Assembly: GCA_038211505.1 (NCBI GenBank)
Contig: JBBQVO010000035.1
Location: 1-22,839, forward strand
Reading direction: 5' to 3'
DNA: 22,839 nucleotides
Source of the DNA: JBBQVO01 sp038211505
Lineage (GTDB): Bacteria > Chloroflexota > Dehalococcoidia > DSTF01 > JACRBR01
Under the pieces are notes generated by a model that saw nothing but the letters and a program-made list of their open reading frames with translations, did no database searches and had not been told where the DNA came from. Position numbers and translations under genes: made by a program. The number at the start of each line of letters is the position of its first letter. Position 1 is the first letter of the stretch. Shown here in pieces: positions 1 through 8,772 of this stretch.

Positions 1-1
1 C

Positions 2-3000
2 GCCAAGGACGTCTGTCGCGGACTCGCGCACGCGCACAAGCACGGCGTGGTGCATCGCGATCTCAAGCCGGGCAACGTCTGGCTCGCCGCCGACGGCACA
101 GCCGAGATCGGCGACTTCGGCCTCGCGGTGGCGTTCGAGCAGTCGCGGCTGACGATGCACGGCATGCTCGTCGGCACGGTGGCGTACATGCCGCCGGAGC
201 AGGCGCTCGGCAGCGAAGTGACGCCGCGCGCCGACCTCTACTCGCTGGGCTGCATGCTGTACGAGCTGATCACCGGCCGGCCGCCGTTCGTCAGCGATAA
301 CCCGACGGCGGTGATCAGCCAGCACATCAACACGCCGCCCGTCGCGCCGTCGTGGCTCAGCGACGCCTGCCCGCAGGATCTCGAAGAGATCGTGTTGCGG
401 CTGCTGGCGAAGGACGCCGGCGAGCGTCCAGCATCGGCCGACGACGTACTGGCCATGCTCGACCGAGTGGACCCGTCGCAGAAGTCCGCGTCGCACTCCG
501 ACTCCAACGTGCTCGATCGCCTCGCGCTGGGTGTCTTCGTCGGCCGCGAGCAGGAGCTGGAGCGGCTGCGCAAGGCGTTCGACAATGCCGTCTCGGGTCA
601 TGGCGGGCTGGTGATGCTCGTCGGCGAGCCCGGCATCGGCAAGACGCGCACGACGCAGGAGCTGGAGACGTACGCGAAGATGCGCGGCGCGACCGTGCTC
701 TGGGGCCGCACGCACGAGTCCGCCGGCGCGCCGCCCTACTGGCCGTGGATCCAGGCCGGCAACCAGTACGCCGCCGCGCACCAGGACGATCTCCCGACGG
801 TGATCGGCCCGCAGATGACGCCGGAGGCGATCAACGAGCTGACGCGCATCTTCCCGTGGTTGTTGACGGGCGTAAACGTCTCCGCTCCGCCTGAGATCTC
901 CGACCCTGAGGTCGCGCAGTTCAAGCTGTTCGACGCCTACGCGCAGTATTTGCGCGCGATCGCCGCGCAGGCGCCGCTCGTCATCGCGCTCGACGACCTG
1001 CATTGGGCGGACAAGCCGACGTTGCAGCTCCTCCAGCACATCTCGCGCGAGCTCTCCCGCATGCGGGTGCTGATCGTCGGCAACTACCGCGACACCGACA
1101 TCACGCGCCAAAGCGCGCTCTCCGAGACGCTCGCGTCGCTGAACCGCGAGAGCGGCTTCGACCGCATCGTCCTGCGCGGGCTCGATCGCGACGAGGTCGC
1201 CGCGTACATCAAAGCCCGCGCAAACGTCGATCCTCGCAAGGAGGTGCTCGATCGGATCTTCGAGGAGACGGAGGGCAATGCCTTCTTTCTCAGCGAAGTG
1301 GTCAACCTGATGGCGCAGGAAGGCACGCTTACCAAGACATCGATCTCCGACATCGCCATCCCCGACGGCGTGCGCGAGGCGCTCGGCCGGCGCCTCAACC
1401 GGCTCTCCGAGGAGACGAACGAACTCCTGCAGATCGCCGCGATCATCGGCCGCGACTTCACCTACGACACGCTGACGCTCCTCGGAGACCGCGACGAGGA
1501 CGCGCTGTTGAAGATGATCGAGGAAGCGCTTGAAGCGCGCGTGATCGAAGAGACGGAGCAGCCTGGCCGCTATCGATTCACGCATGCGCAGATGCAGGAG
1601 ACGCTGCTCGCGGAACTTTCGACGACCCGCCGCGTCCGCCTGCACGGTCAGGTCGGCGAGGCGCTGGAGAAACGCTACGGCGCCCACGCCGACGAGCGCG
1701 CCGGCCGCCTCGCCATGCACTTCAGCGAAGCCGCGACGCTCTCGCCGCGCTTTGGAGAGAAGGCGGCGAAGTACTCGGCCATGGCCGGCCGCCAGGCGAT
1801 CGCGCAGTCGGCGTATCCCGAGGCCGCGCGCCATTTCCGCGCCGCGCTCTCCGCCCGCGAGGGCCAGGAGATGGACGACGGGATGGCGGAGCTGCTGGTG
1901 TCACTCGGTAGAGCTGCCCAGAGTAACGACGATATCTCGGAAGCGTGGCGGAGCCTGCGCCAGGCCTTCGACTACTTCGCACGCGCCGGCAACGTCGGCA
2001 GAGCTGTCGATGTCGCATTCGATGCTGGCAGCGATCTCGAACTCACGCGGCCATCGCAGGCGCAGTTGTTGGAGCGGGCCCTCGCTCTCGTCGAGGAAGG
2101 AAGCGAGGGTTATGGGCGGCTTCAGGCGGCGCTCGGCCAGTCTCTTGGAATGATGGGCCAGGTAGAGCTTGCCGACCAAGCCTTCGCGCGGGCCCGCGAA
2201 GTAGCGGAGCGCCACCAGTTGCCCCGCCTCGAACTCGATGTTCTTCGCCTCAGCCACTACGTCATCGGTTTCCAAATGCGCCTGGATGAGGCGATCGCGA
2301 TCGGTGACCGCGCGATTGAGCTCGCGCAACAGCTCGACGAACCGCACATTGAAGCAACGGCTCACTTCTTCAACTACGGGCAGTGGTGGTTGCGGCGCGT
2401 AGACGAAGGGCGAGCGCACGCCGATGCCTGCCTGAGGCTCGGCAAGCAACTCGGCATTCCATATCTGCTTGCGACAGCAGCCCATGCGCAGGCAACGATG
2501 GCCGCCATGGAGGGCCATTGGGATGACGCGGTCGGGTTTGCCGAATGGGGATTGGAGGCAAGCCCCCTGGATCAACGGCTCATCGGCCAGCTAAGCGCTT
2601 TTTCGGCCGTCCGTGGCAACACAGACCTGGCCAACACTCACTTCCGCAGACTCATAGAGACCGTTGAGACGGTACCTCCCGGTCCTGGATTGGAGTGGAC
2701 GACGCTCACGAATATTGCGGTCCGTCTCGCGCAGCTCGGTACGCGACCACCTGATCATGAACTCATACGACGTGCATCACAGGCGGTGATCGCATCTCCC
2801 GTGCCCGGAACGGTGCTCTTCAGGAGCTTCGTGTTCATGTCGATCAGCGTTTATGCCAACTTGACGAACGACAAGGGCACAGCCGCCGAACTCCTTCCGA
2901 TCCTCGAGTCGATGCTTGTTACTGCGCGTGAGTACGGAGGGCAGACTGATCAGGTCCGAGGTCTCCTCCTGGAAACGCTGGGGCGTATCGACGAGGCGGT

Positions 3001-3841
3001 CGACGCACTCGAAGCTGGCCTCTCGTGGCTCCCTGAGTTTTTCCGTCCCAATCGCGCGGAAGCGGCGTACGAGTGCGCGCGCATCCGCCTGCTGCGTGAC
3101 GCGCCGGCCGGAGGTTCCCCGATTGGAAGCGACCGTGAACGCGCGCGCGAACTCATCGACGAAGCATTGAGCACGGCGCAGACACTCGGCATGAAGCCGC
3201 TCGTCGAAAAGATCCTCGCGATCAAGCTCAAGGATCAGGGCATCACGACCGAGACCGATATCTACACCTCGATCGTCGCGGTTGCCGACAGCGTGCAACG
3301 CGAACGCCCCGACATCACGTCGCACGTCGCGCCCGACGGCACCGTGACGATCATGTTCAGTGACATCGAAGACTCGACGCCGCTCACCGAGCGCCTCGGC
3401 GACCAGGGATGGCAAGATCTTCTCCGACAGCACAACGCCCTCATCCGTGGCTGCATCGCTGAGTACGGCGGCTACGAAGTGAAGACGATGGGCGACGGCT
3501 TCATGGTCGCCTTCCAGTCCGCGAAGAAGGGCCTCGAATGCGCCATTGCGATTCAGCGCGCGTTCGACGGTCACAACGCCGCCGATGGTGAGCACGTTCG
3601 GGTACGCATCGGCCTGCACGCCGGTGAGATGATCAAAGACGGCGACGACTTTTACGGCAAGAACGTCATCCTCGCATCGCGCGTCGCCGGCAAAGCCAGC
3701 GGCGGCGAGATCCTCGTCTCATCGCTGCTGCACGCGCTGGTTGAGAGCAGCGTTGGCGCGGGGACGTTCGCAGAGTCGCGCAACGTGGAGCTCAAGGGCC
3801 TCGCGGGCACTCACACCGTCCACGCTGTGCGATGGCACTAA
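2..3841 (+). CDS. Ser/Thr protein kinase - AAA ATPase - TPR - class III adenylate/guanylate cyclase fusion (5' partial)
   Basis: The reading frame is already open at the window edge (AKDVCRGLAHAH before HRDLKPGN), so the kinase N-lobe and true start lie upstream; the GTG at 47 is internal. In order over 1279 visible residues: kinase catalytic loop HRDLKPGN (about 18), DFG (38) and MPPEQ activation segment; an AAA/STAND-type ATPase with VGREQE, Walker A GEPGIGKT (208-215) and Walker B LVIALDDLHWAD (about 326-337); a long TPR-like helical region (about 560-1080); and a C-terminal cyclase domain (about 1113-1279) with metal-site motifs FSDIEDST and MGDG and an adenine-type Lys in VKTMGDG. At the usual transition-state Asn (VNxAAR) it reads VILASR, so Asn is Ile, while Arg is kept. 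Probable cytoplasmic multi-input signalling protein; cyclase activity is uncertain. Stop is TAA. No terminator is evident downstream. Confidence 0.93.
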   Translation, partial: AKDVCRGLAHAHKHGVVHRDLKPGNVWLAADGTAEIGDFGLAVAFEQSRLTMHGMLVGTVAYMPPEQALGSEVTPRADLYSLGCMLYELITGRPPFVSDNPTAVISQHINTPPVAPSWLSDACPQDLEEIVLRLLAKDAGERPASADDVLAMLDRVDPSQKSASHSDSNVLDRLALGVFVGREQELERLRKAFDNAVSGHGGLVMLVGEPGIGKTRTTQELETYAKMRGATVLWGRTHESAGAPPYWPWIQAGNQYAAAHQDDLPTVIGPQMTPEAINELTRIFPWLLTGVNVSAPPEISDPEVAQFKLFDAYAQYLRAIAAQAPLVIALDDLHWADKPTLQLLQHISRELSRMRVLIVGNYRDTDITRQSALSETLASLNRESGFDRIVLRGLDRDEVAAYIKARANVDPRKEVLDRIFEETEGNAFFLSEVVNLMAQEGTLTKTSISDIAIPDGVREALGRRLNRLSEETNELLQIAAIIGRDFTYDTLTLLGDRDEDALLKMIEEALEARVIEETEQPGRYRFTHAQMQETLLAELSTTRRVRLHGQVGEALEKRYGAHADERAGRLAMHFSEAATLSPRFGEKAAKYSAMAGRQAIAQSAYPEAARHFRAALSAREGQEMDDGMAELLVSLGRAAQSNDDISEAWRSLRQAFDYFARAGNVGRAVDVAFDAGSDLELTRPSQAQLLERALALVEEGSEGYGRLQAALGQSLGMMGQVELADQAFARAREVAERHQLPRLELDVLRLSHYVIGFQMRLDEAIAIGDRAIELAQQLDEPHIEATAHFFNYGQWWLRRVDEGRAHADACLRLGKQLGIPYLLATAAHAQATMAAMEGHWDDAVGFAEWGLEASPLDQRLIGQLSAFSAVRGNTDLANTHFRRLIETVETVPPGPGLEWTTLTNIAVRLAQLGTRPPDHELIRRASQAVIASPVPGTVLFRSFVFMSISVYANLTNDKGTAAELLPILESMLVTAREYGGQTDQVRGLLLETLGRIDEAVDALEAGLSWLPEFFRPNRAEAAYECARIRLLRDAPAGGSPIGSDRERARELIDEALSTAQTLGMKPLVEKILAIKLKDQGITTETDIYTSIVAVADSVQRERPDITSHVAPDGTVTIMFSDIEDSTPLTERLGDQGWQDLLRQHNALIRGCIAEYGGYEVKTMGDGFMVAFQSAKKGLECAIAIQRAFDGHNAADGEHVRVRIGLHAGEMIKDGDDFYGKNVILASRVAGKASGGEILVSSLLHALVESSVGAGTFAESRNVELKGLAGTHTVHAVRWH

Positions 3842-3906
3842 TGCAGTACGGCCCGTCGTCTTCACTCCGCCAGCTCCGGCTTCCGATTCGCTAGTCCATT
3901 ACCGTT

Positions 3907-3944
3907 CATAAGTGACTATTACTCGGTGAGCTAATACTTGTCAA
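3907..3944 (-). promoter_or_regulatory. Candidate minus-strand sigma70-type promoter with a tiny leaderless ORF
   Basis: In the AT-rich patch after the cyclase gene, the minus strand reads TTGACA (3944-3939), 17 nt, TAATAG (3921-3916), 6 nt, then ATG at 3909. The ATG opens only 15 codons (MNGNGLANRKPELAE, stop). The -35 is perfect and the -10 matches only three of six positions. Transcription would run antisense into the 3' end of the cyclase gene. It may be chance. Confidence 0.25.
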
Positions 3945-4050
3945 GCGGCTTACTTTGCGTCACAACGAGAACATGGAGGTTGAACCCCCGGGCAACGGGT
4001 CTGGATATACGTCCGCCGTGCCATCTGTGGGCCGTACACGCGATGGGCCG

Positions 4051-4458
4051 TTACCTAGAGATCACAACGACGCCGCGTTCGCCATCGACCGCCACGCGCT
4101 GACCATCGCGGATCAGGCGAGTGCCGGCGCCAGTCGCCAGGACGGCCGGAATGCCACGCTCGCGCGCGAGGATCGCAGTGCTCGAAAGGATGCCCCCGGC
4201 GTCCATCACGAGTGCCCCGACTCGCGCCAACAACGTGAGCGCCGCAGGATGGATGGTGCGGCACACCAGTACGTCGCCGTTCTCCAGGTCGCCGAGGATG
4301 GCGCCGTCCGAGATGACGCGGGCGATGCCTAGGTGGGTACCGGGAGATGCGGGACTGCCGCGGAGCACGGTCGCGTTTGCGTCCACTGCGTCACTCGCAC
4401 CTTCATCGAATGCGCATTCGGCGCGCTTGTGCGGAGATCGGGCGAATTGTTCGTTCAT
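4051..4458 (-). CDS. Stand-alone PEP-utilising-enzyme swivel (phosphohistidine) domain with His replaced by Ser
   Basis: This 135-aa protein is essentially one mobile domain of the PEP synthase/PPDK/rifampin phosphotransferase family, the domain that normally carries the phospho-His between ATP and substrate sites. Residues 33-134 align well with the C-termini of the two larger proteins in this run (GDVLVCRT, GALVMDAGG, ILARERGIPAVLATG, RVAVDGERGVVVI). Those proteins read GGPLSHCA and GGVLSHSA; this one reads GGILSSTA, so the phospho-acceptor His is Ser93 (codon AGC at 4182-4180). It therefore cannot carry phosphate in the usual way and may be a regulatory, scaffold or decoy subunit. An in-frame TGA directly upstream fixes ATG 4458 as the most upstream start. 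No good ribosome binding site is visible. It is the last gene of the run, 120 nt after the MFS gene. Confidence 0.85.
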   Translation of the reverse strand: MNEQFARSPHKRAECAFDEGASDAVDANATVLRGSPASPGTHLGIARVISDGAILGDLENGDVLVCRTIHPAALTLLARVGALVMDAGGILSSTAILARERGIPAVLATGAGTRLIRDGQRVAVDGERGVVVISR

Positions 4459-4578
4459 GGCTCAGTGACCATGATCGCGACCGGAGATTATCGGCGGGTT
4501 ATTGCAGGTTAACGGGTGGTAAACGCTGGACTGGCGTGATGAACGCGCGCCACCACCGAGCGGCGCACGACGGCGCGT
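4459..4578 (-). promoter_or_regulatory. Gap between MFS and swivel-domain genes with a weak internal -10
   Basis: Other junctions around the exporter are tight, but this one is 120 nt. The minus strand has GATAAT (4492-4487), five of six matches to the -10 consensus, 28 nt before the swivel-gene ATG, with no convincing -35. A separate promoter for the last gene is possible. No terminator hairpin is seen. Confidence 0.2.
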
Positions 4579-6057
4579 CTATGCCGGCGCGCGCTCGATG
4601 ATGAGGTCGTCGGCGGAAACGCCGGCGGCCGCCGATGCGGGGAAGCGATGGATGAATCCGGCCGCGATGACCGCGAGTCCGGCGGTGATGACGACGGCTA
4701 CCACGACGATCTGGTAGGTCGTCACATCCGTGCGGGCCGCGCTCGTGTCGTTCAGCACGCCGGCGAGCAGTCCGGCGCCGAGAATGCTGCCGACGTATCG
4801 CATCATCGAACTTGTGCCCGACGCCGACCCCGCGAGACGGCGCGGCGCCGACTCGATCGCCGCGGTGGTCGCCGGTCCGGAGCCGAGTCCGAGACCGAGT
4901 CCGATCGTCGCCAGGCAGCCCGCGAGATAGATCGATGACACATCGCTCTTGAGACCGGCGAGCAGCGCCACCGCACCCACGAACATCAGCACGGCGCCGG
5001 TCTGCGATGGCAAGCGGCGACCCAGCGCGTCCGACAGGCGTCCGCCCGCCGGCGCTGTGATCGCCACCAGCACCGACATCGCGCCCAGGAGCAAGCCGGA
5101 CATCTGTGTGCTCTTGGCCTGCACCTCGCGCAGGAAGAACGGGATCATGAGCAGCGTCGTGTACATCGAGAGGTTGGTCAGCAGGACGTACGCCGTCGAC
5201 GCGGCGAACGACCGCTCGCGGAAAAGTTGCCAGTCGGCGACGGGTGACCTCCCTACGAACTGCCGCCAGGCGAACGCCGCGCCGACCGCGGCAACCGCTA
5301 GCCAGCGCGCGGTCACGACGAAGCCGCGCTCCCCGTCGCGAAGCGCCCCGAGTTGCAGCGTGATCCCGACGAGCAGGGCCACGAACAATGCCATGCCGGC
5401 GTAGTCGATCGGCGTCCGCTGCAGCCGAATGTCATCGGGCGTTTTCAGTCGTTGGAGGAGCACGAGCGCCAACACGACGACCGGCACGCTGAGCGGAAAG
5501 AGCAAGCGCCAGGATCCGAGCGCGAGCGCGCCCGCCCCGATCAGCGGGCCGGTTGCGGCGGCGAACGACAAGACCGCGCCGTTGATGCCGTTGAGTCGCC
5601 CGAGCTTCTCGGGCGGCGCCTGCGCGCGGAGCATTGCCATCCCGTTCGGAATCAGCGACGCGCCCGCCACCGCCTGCGCGATCCGCAGTGCGACGAGCGA
5701 GAGGAAGTTTGGCGCGAACGTCGCGCCGATCGATAAGAAGAGGAAGGCGATCAGGCCCGTCCGAAAGACGCGCACGCGTCCCAGCTGGTCGCCCAGGCGC
5801 CCGGCGATCGGTTGGACGACGGCCATCGTGATCAAATAGCCGGACACGAGCCAGGCGACGGCCCCATGACTCAATCCGAAGTCAGAGCGGATATCCGGCA
5901 AGGCGACGGCGATCATCGTCGAATTTATCGGCGCGAGCACCGAACCCAGCGACGCGAGCGCGAGCAGCAGTGTCACATTCGGGCGGGCGACCTCGGCAAC
6001 GACGGCGTCGTCGCCATCTCGACGAAGATCCGGCGTAAGCCGGTCGCGCTCAGCCAA
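4579..6057 (-). CDS. MFS drug exporter, DHA2-like, 14 transmembrane segments
   Basis: Proton-driven efflux permease of the inner membrane. I count 14 hydrophobic segments, the DHA2 number. The loop after segment 2 carries MFS motif A (GRLGDQLGRVRVFR), segment 1 ends with STMIAVALPDI, and segment 5 contains a Gly/Pro-rich antiporter-like stretch (GPLIGAG). The start is uncertain. TTG 6057 gives 492 aa with a short N-tail before segment 1 and overlaps the ATP-grasp gene end by 8 nt, which suits translational coupling. An ATG at 6159 would add 34 low-complexity residues that shadow the upstream gene, and a GTG near 5978 would start inside segment 1. Placement just after the phosphotransferase subunits suggests it exports the compound they modify or one they defend against; substrate unknown. 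Confidence 0.85.
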   Translation of the reverse strand: MAERDRLTPDLRRDGDDAVVAEVARPNVTLLLALASLGSVLAPINSTMIAVALPDIRSDFGLSHGAVAWLVSGYLITMAVVQPIAGRLGDQLGRVRVFRTGLIAFLFLSIGATFAPNFLSLVALRIAQAVAGASLIPNGMAMLRAQAPPEKLGRLNGINGAVLSFAAATGPLIGAGALALGSWRLLFPLSVPVVVLALVLLQRLKTPDDIRLQRTPIDYAGMALFVALLVGITLQLGALRDGERGFVVTARWLAVAAVGAAFAWRQFVGRSPVADWQLFRERSFAASTAYVLLTNLSMYTTLLMIPFFLREVQAKSTQMSGLLLGAMSVLVAITAPAGGRLSDALGRRLPSQTGAVLMFVGAVALLAGLKSDVSSIYLAGCLATIGLGLGLGSGPATTAAIESAPRRLAGSASGTSSMMRYVGSILGAGLLAGVLNDTSAARTDVTTYQIVVVAVVITAGLAVIAAGFIHRFPASAAAGVSADDLIIERAPA

Positions 6058-6892
6058 GTGTCGTGATCGGCCGGCATTGCAGGAGGAAGAGTTCGCCGCC
6101 GGCGATGGCGCACTCGACGTCGACGGCGTGGCCGAGGTGCGCTTCGAGCCGCGTGGCAAGCTGCACGATGGCCAAGACCTGCGCGTCGTCCAGGCTCGGC
6201 GTCGCGCGCATGGCCGGGGGGACGTCGACGTCGGCCGTCCCGGTCTCCGTCATCACGGTCATGATCTCCTTGCAGGCGATCTCGCGCCACGTGACCGCCG
6301 GGCCGTCTTTGCTGACGACGAATGTATCCGGCGTCGCGGTACCGCCGACGATGCTCTCGCCGAGGCCCCAGTTGGAGTTGATCATCACCTCATCTCGGCA
6401 TCCCGTCACAGGGTTGGCGCTGAACACGACGGCGGACACGTCCGATGGGATGAGCTGCTGGACGAGCACCGCGATCCGCACGTCATCGACGGAGAGTCCG
6501 CGCTGCTTGCGGTAGGCGAGGGCCTCCTGCGACGCGGCGGATTTCACGCACCGCAGCACGGCCGCGACCACCGCATCGGTTCCCCGAATATTGAGGTAGG
6601 TGTCGTGTTGTCCCGCGAACGACGCGTCTGCTCCGTCTTCGTCGACCGCCGACGAACGCACCGCCACCGGCGGCTGCTTCCCCCCGCAACGCTCGCCGAG
6701 CGCGTGGTAGGCATCGTTGATCACGGGCACGAGGGGCGCCGGCATCGCATCCGCAACCGCCGGCAACGCCGGGATCGCGAACCCGTGAGGCACCGCATGG
6801 ATCGATGCCAGCCGGCTCAGGCTCGCCGCCTTGCCGCCGACGATCGCCTCCTGATGACAAGCATCTTCGCCGAGCCAATGTATTGTGTGCAT
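6050..6892 (-). CDS. Stand-alone ATP-grasp (PPDK N-terminal) subunit of a split dikinase-type phosphotransferase
   Basis: This 280-aa protein is only the ATP-binding half of a PEP-synthase/rifampin-phosphotransferase-like enzyme. Visible motifs are GGKAASLSRL (19-28, nucleotide-contact Lys21), AVRSSAVDEDGADASFAGQ (77-95), VLVQQLIPSDVSAVVFSANPVTG, NWGLGESIVGG (174-184) and the terminal LQCRPITTL (271-279). It stops where the fused enzymes would continue into the substrate domain. It should split ATP into AMP, Pi and a phosphoryl group passed to a His on a partner protein; the two partners are encoded directly upstream. Start ATG 6892 has GAGGAG 8 nt before it, 22 nt after the stop of partner B. 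Thauera phenylphosphate synthase has the same separate-subunit design. Confidence 0.9.
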   Translation of the reverse strand: MHTIHWLGEDACHQEAIVGGKAASLSRLASIHAVPHGFAIPALPAVADAMPAPLVPVINDAYHALGERCGGKQPPVAVRSSAVDEDGADASFAGQHDTYLNIRGTDAVVAAVLRCVKSAASQEALAYRKQRGLSVDDVRIAVLVQQLIPSDVSAVVFSANPVTGCRDEVMINSNWGLGESIVGGTATPDTFVVSKDGPAVTWREIACKEIMTVMTETGTADVDVPPAMRATPSLDDAQVLAIVQLATRLEAHLGHAVDVECAIAGGELFLLQCRPITTLG

Positions 6893-6914
6893 CCGGCCGC
6901 TCCTCGTGCCCGTG

Positions 6915-8585
6915 CTAACCGCGGTGTTTGTTGTCGAGGATCGTGACGATTCCGGTGCTGCCGTCGACCCGCACGCGCATGCCGTCCTTGAGCACCGCTG
7001 TTCCGTTGACGGTGCCGGCGACGCACGGAATCTCGTACTCGCGCGCCACGATCGCGCAGTGCGAAAGCGGCCCGCCGCTGTCGGCGACGACCGCGCCGAC
7101 GACGCCGAACAGAGGCGTCCACGCCGGCATCGTCATCCGGCACACGAGAATGTCGCCGGGCGCCACCTTGCCGGCCTCGTCGAGCGTCATCACCACTTTG
7201 GCTTCGCCGGTGACAATGCCCTTCGAGCACGGATGCCCGGTGACGATCGACGGATCCTCCGATGGCGGGAGACCGACGCCGAAGAACTTCGTCACCAACG
7301 GATTCGGTGGTACGTCGTCCGGCGGCGGCGTCCCAAGCGTGATAGGCGCCGTCAGCTTGCCCTGCCGCACCAGCTCCTGCCGGCGTGTGCGAGCGACGCT
7401 CTTGAGGTCTTGCGCGTTGTCCCCGTCCGCAATCCCGTGGATTTCGGCGAAGGTCAGGTAGAAGACGTCCTCCGCATCGGCGAGCCGGTCCTCGGCGACG
7501 AGCTTCCTCCCGAGCCAGAGGATCCCGTATCGAATCACGGCCGTGAATCCCTGGTCGATTGTGAAGTTGTGATCCTCGGCGATCGGAATGTATTGCTGCG
7601 CCACTTCGAGCATCTGCCGGAACTGGGGCCGCAGATCTTCCGGCAACCGGGCCTCCAACTCCGCCGTCAGGCGTTCACGATCCGCAGCCTGACGCGCGTG
7701 CGCCGCCAACGGATCCTTGCTGTCGTCGCGGCCGATGTACCGTTTGAGCTCGGTCATCGGAGTCGACGGATCTTCGTACCACGACTTGTGCCCGATCTCG
7801 AAGAACTGGTCAGAGCGCCAGCCGTATGTATCGAGGAACGCTTTGAGGCGGCTGCGAAACTCGGCGACCTGCGGATGATCGCCGATCTCGAGCTCGCCGG
7901 CGCGAACGCGCGCGGCCATCACGACGTCGGCGAGGCCTGACGCCGCGCGTATCCAGCGGCTCATCTCCCAGAGCGCACGGGCGGTCTCCACGGACTTGTT
8001 GTCGAATCCCTGGAGCAGTTGCCGCGATTGCGTGACCGCCGCATCTCCGATCGTCCCTTGCAGGAAGTCTTCCATGCCGAAGACGGCGTTCATCGGCGGC
8101 ACGTTCACGCGCATGTGGATGTCCCAGACATCGGCGAGCTCAGCGTAGAAGGTCTGCGCGAACTGCGCGATTTCGCGGGCCGAGCTGTGTTCATAATCAA
8201 ACCCGAGGATGTGCTTCTGACGCGCTGTCACGCGCGGCTCGAAGATCGTTCGCCAGTCGTTCAAGATCGTTGCGCCCAGCTCGACCGTCAGCCGTTGCAT
8301 CTCGGCGAATCGAGCTTCCATCTCTTCGGGAGATCCCATGACGGGCAGCGGGCCCAGGTAGACGTACCCGTTCTGCACCGACACACGCAGCCCCTCGACG
8401 GGCATCGAGAGTTTCGCGATCGCGCGGCTCGCGCCTTCCGCGAAGGCCGGCTGAAACAGCGTTGCGTTGAGCGGCGTGATCGGCAGCGGGTTGTGCATCA
8501 CGTCCTGAAACCAGAACATCTGCTCATCGGCCGGATCGTCCCAATGAATCGGAAAATTGGCGCCCACGCTCGTTAGGGTCGTCAC
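6915..8585 (-). CDS. Substrate-binding plus phospho-His subunit B (rifampin phosphotransferase / phenylphosphate synthase-like)
   Basis: This 556-aa protein lacks an ATP-grasp domain. Residues 1 to about 440 are an all-helical acceptor-binding region like that of rifampin phosphotransferase (FPIHWDDPADEQMFWFQDVMHNPLP near the start, then YGWRSDQFFEIGHKSWYEDPS). The C-terminus is a swivel domain, SGGPLSHCAIVAREYEIPC, with phospho-acceptor His509 (codon 7061-7059). I prefer GTG 8585: it has GAGGGGGAAC just upstream, and the N-terminus then matches the upstream paralogue (TDFNVTWEDPSD). The ATG at 8702 would add 39 residues translated from a palindrome-containing leader. Phosphate from the downstream ATP-grasp subunit would pass through His509 to an unknown hydroxyl acceptor. 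Confidence 0.88.
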   Translation of the reverse strand: MTTLTSVGANFPIHWDDPADEQMFWFQDVMHNPLPITPLNATLFQPAFAEGASRAIAKLSMPVEGLRVSVQNGYVYLGPLPVMGSPEEMEARFAEMQRLTVELGATILNDWRTIFEPRVTARQKHILGFDYEHSSAREIAQFAQTFYAELADVWDIHMRVNVPPMNAVFGMEDFLQGTIGDAAVTQSRQLLQGFDNKSVETARALWEMSRWIRAASGLADVVMAARVRAGELEIGDHPQVAEFRSRLKAFLDTYGWRSDQFFEIGHKSWYEDPSTPMTELKRYIGRDDSKDPLAAHARQAADRERLTAELEARLPEDLRPQFRQMLEVAQQYIPIAEDHNFTIDQGFTAVIRYGILWLGRKLVAEDRLADAEDVFYLTFAEIHGIADGDNAQDLKSVARTRRQELVRQGKLTAPITLGTPPPDDVPPNPLVTKFFGVGLPPSEDPSIVTGHPCSKGIVTGEAKVVMTLDEAGKVAPGDILVCRMTMPAWTPLFGVVGAVVADSGGPLSHCAIVAREYEIPCVAGTVNGTAVLKDGMRVRVDGSTGIVTILDNKHRG

Positions 8586-8772
8586 GATCTGTTCCCCCTC
8601 GACGTCTTCCGCGAGTCGCGGCCGCGACTCGCCTATGCGCGCCGCGGATCCTCCAGCAGGTACGGTTTGGCGGCCGACGAGCAACCCGGTGCGCATGCCC
8701 ACATCACCCGACGGGCGATGCGGGAATAGTACACCGGCGGGGCTGTCCGGACGTCGGCGGGCCAGATGGGCG
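8586..8772 (-). promoter_or_regulatory. Leader between the two substrate/His genes with a perfect 22-nt palindrome
   Basis: This 187-nt spacer interrupts an otherwise compact run. At 8611-8632 lies a gap-free perfect palindrome whose 11-nt arm begins GCGAGTCGC; it ends 26 nt before the preferred GTG start and 10 nt before its ribosome binding site. As RNA it would be a strong hairpin; as DNA it could be an operator. A TACTAT hexamer (8731-8726) farther upstream on the minus strand could be an internal -10, but no -35 stands out. Confidence 0.5.

Noticed and set aside
2777..3619. 280-codon minus ORF opposite the cyclase region
   Set aside because: Antisense shadow of a conserved domain with no family-like sequence of its own.
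3960..4020. tRNA-like patch with GGTTGAACCC
   Set aside because: No cloverleaf can be drawn and there is no acceptor stem.
6077..6946. 289-codon plus ORF opposite the ATP-grasp gene
   Set aside because: Charged low-complexity shadow; the minus strand carries all the PPDK N-terminal motifs.
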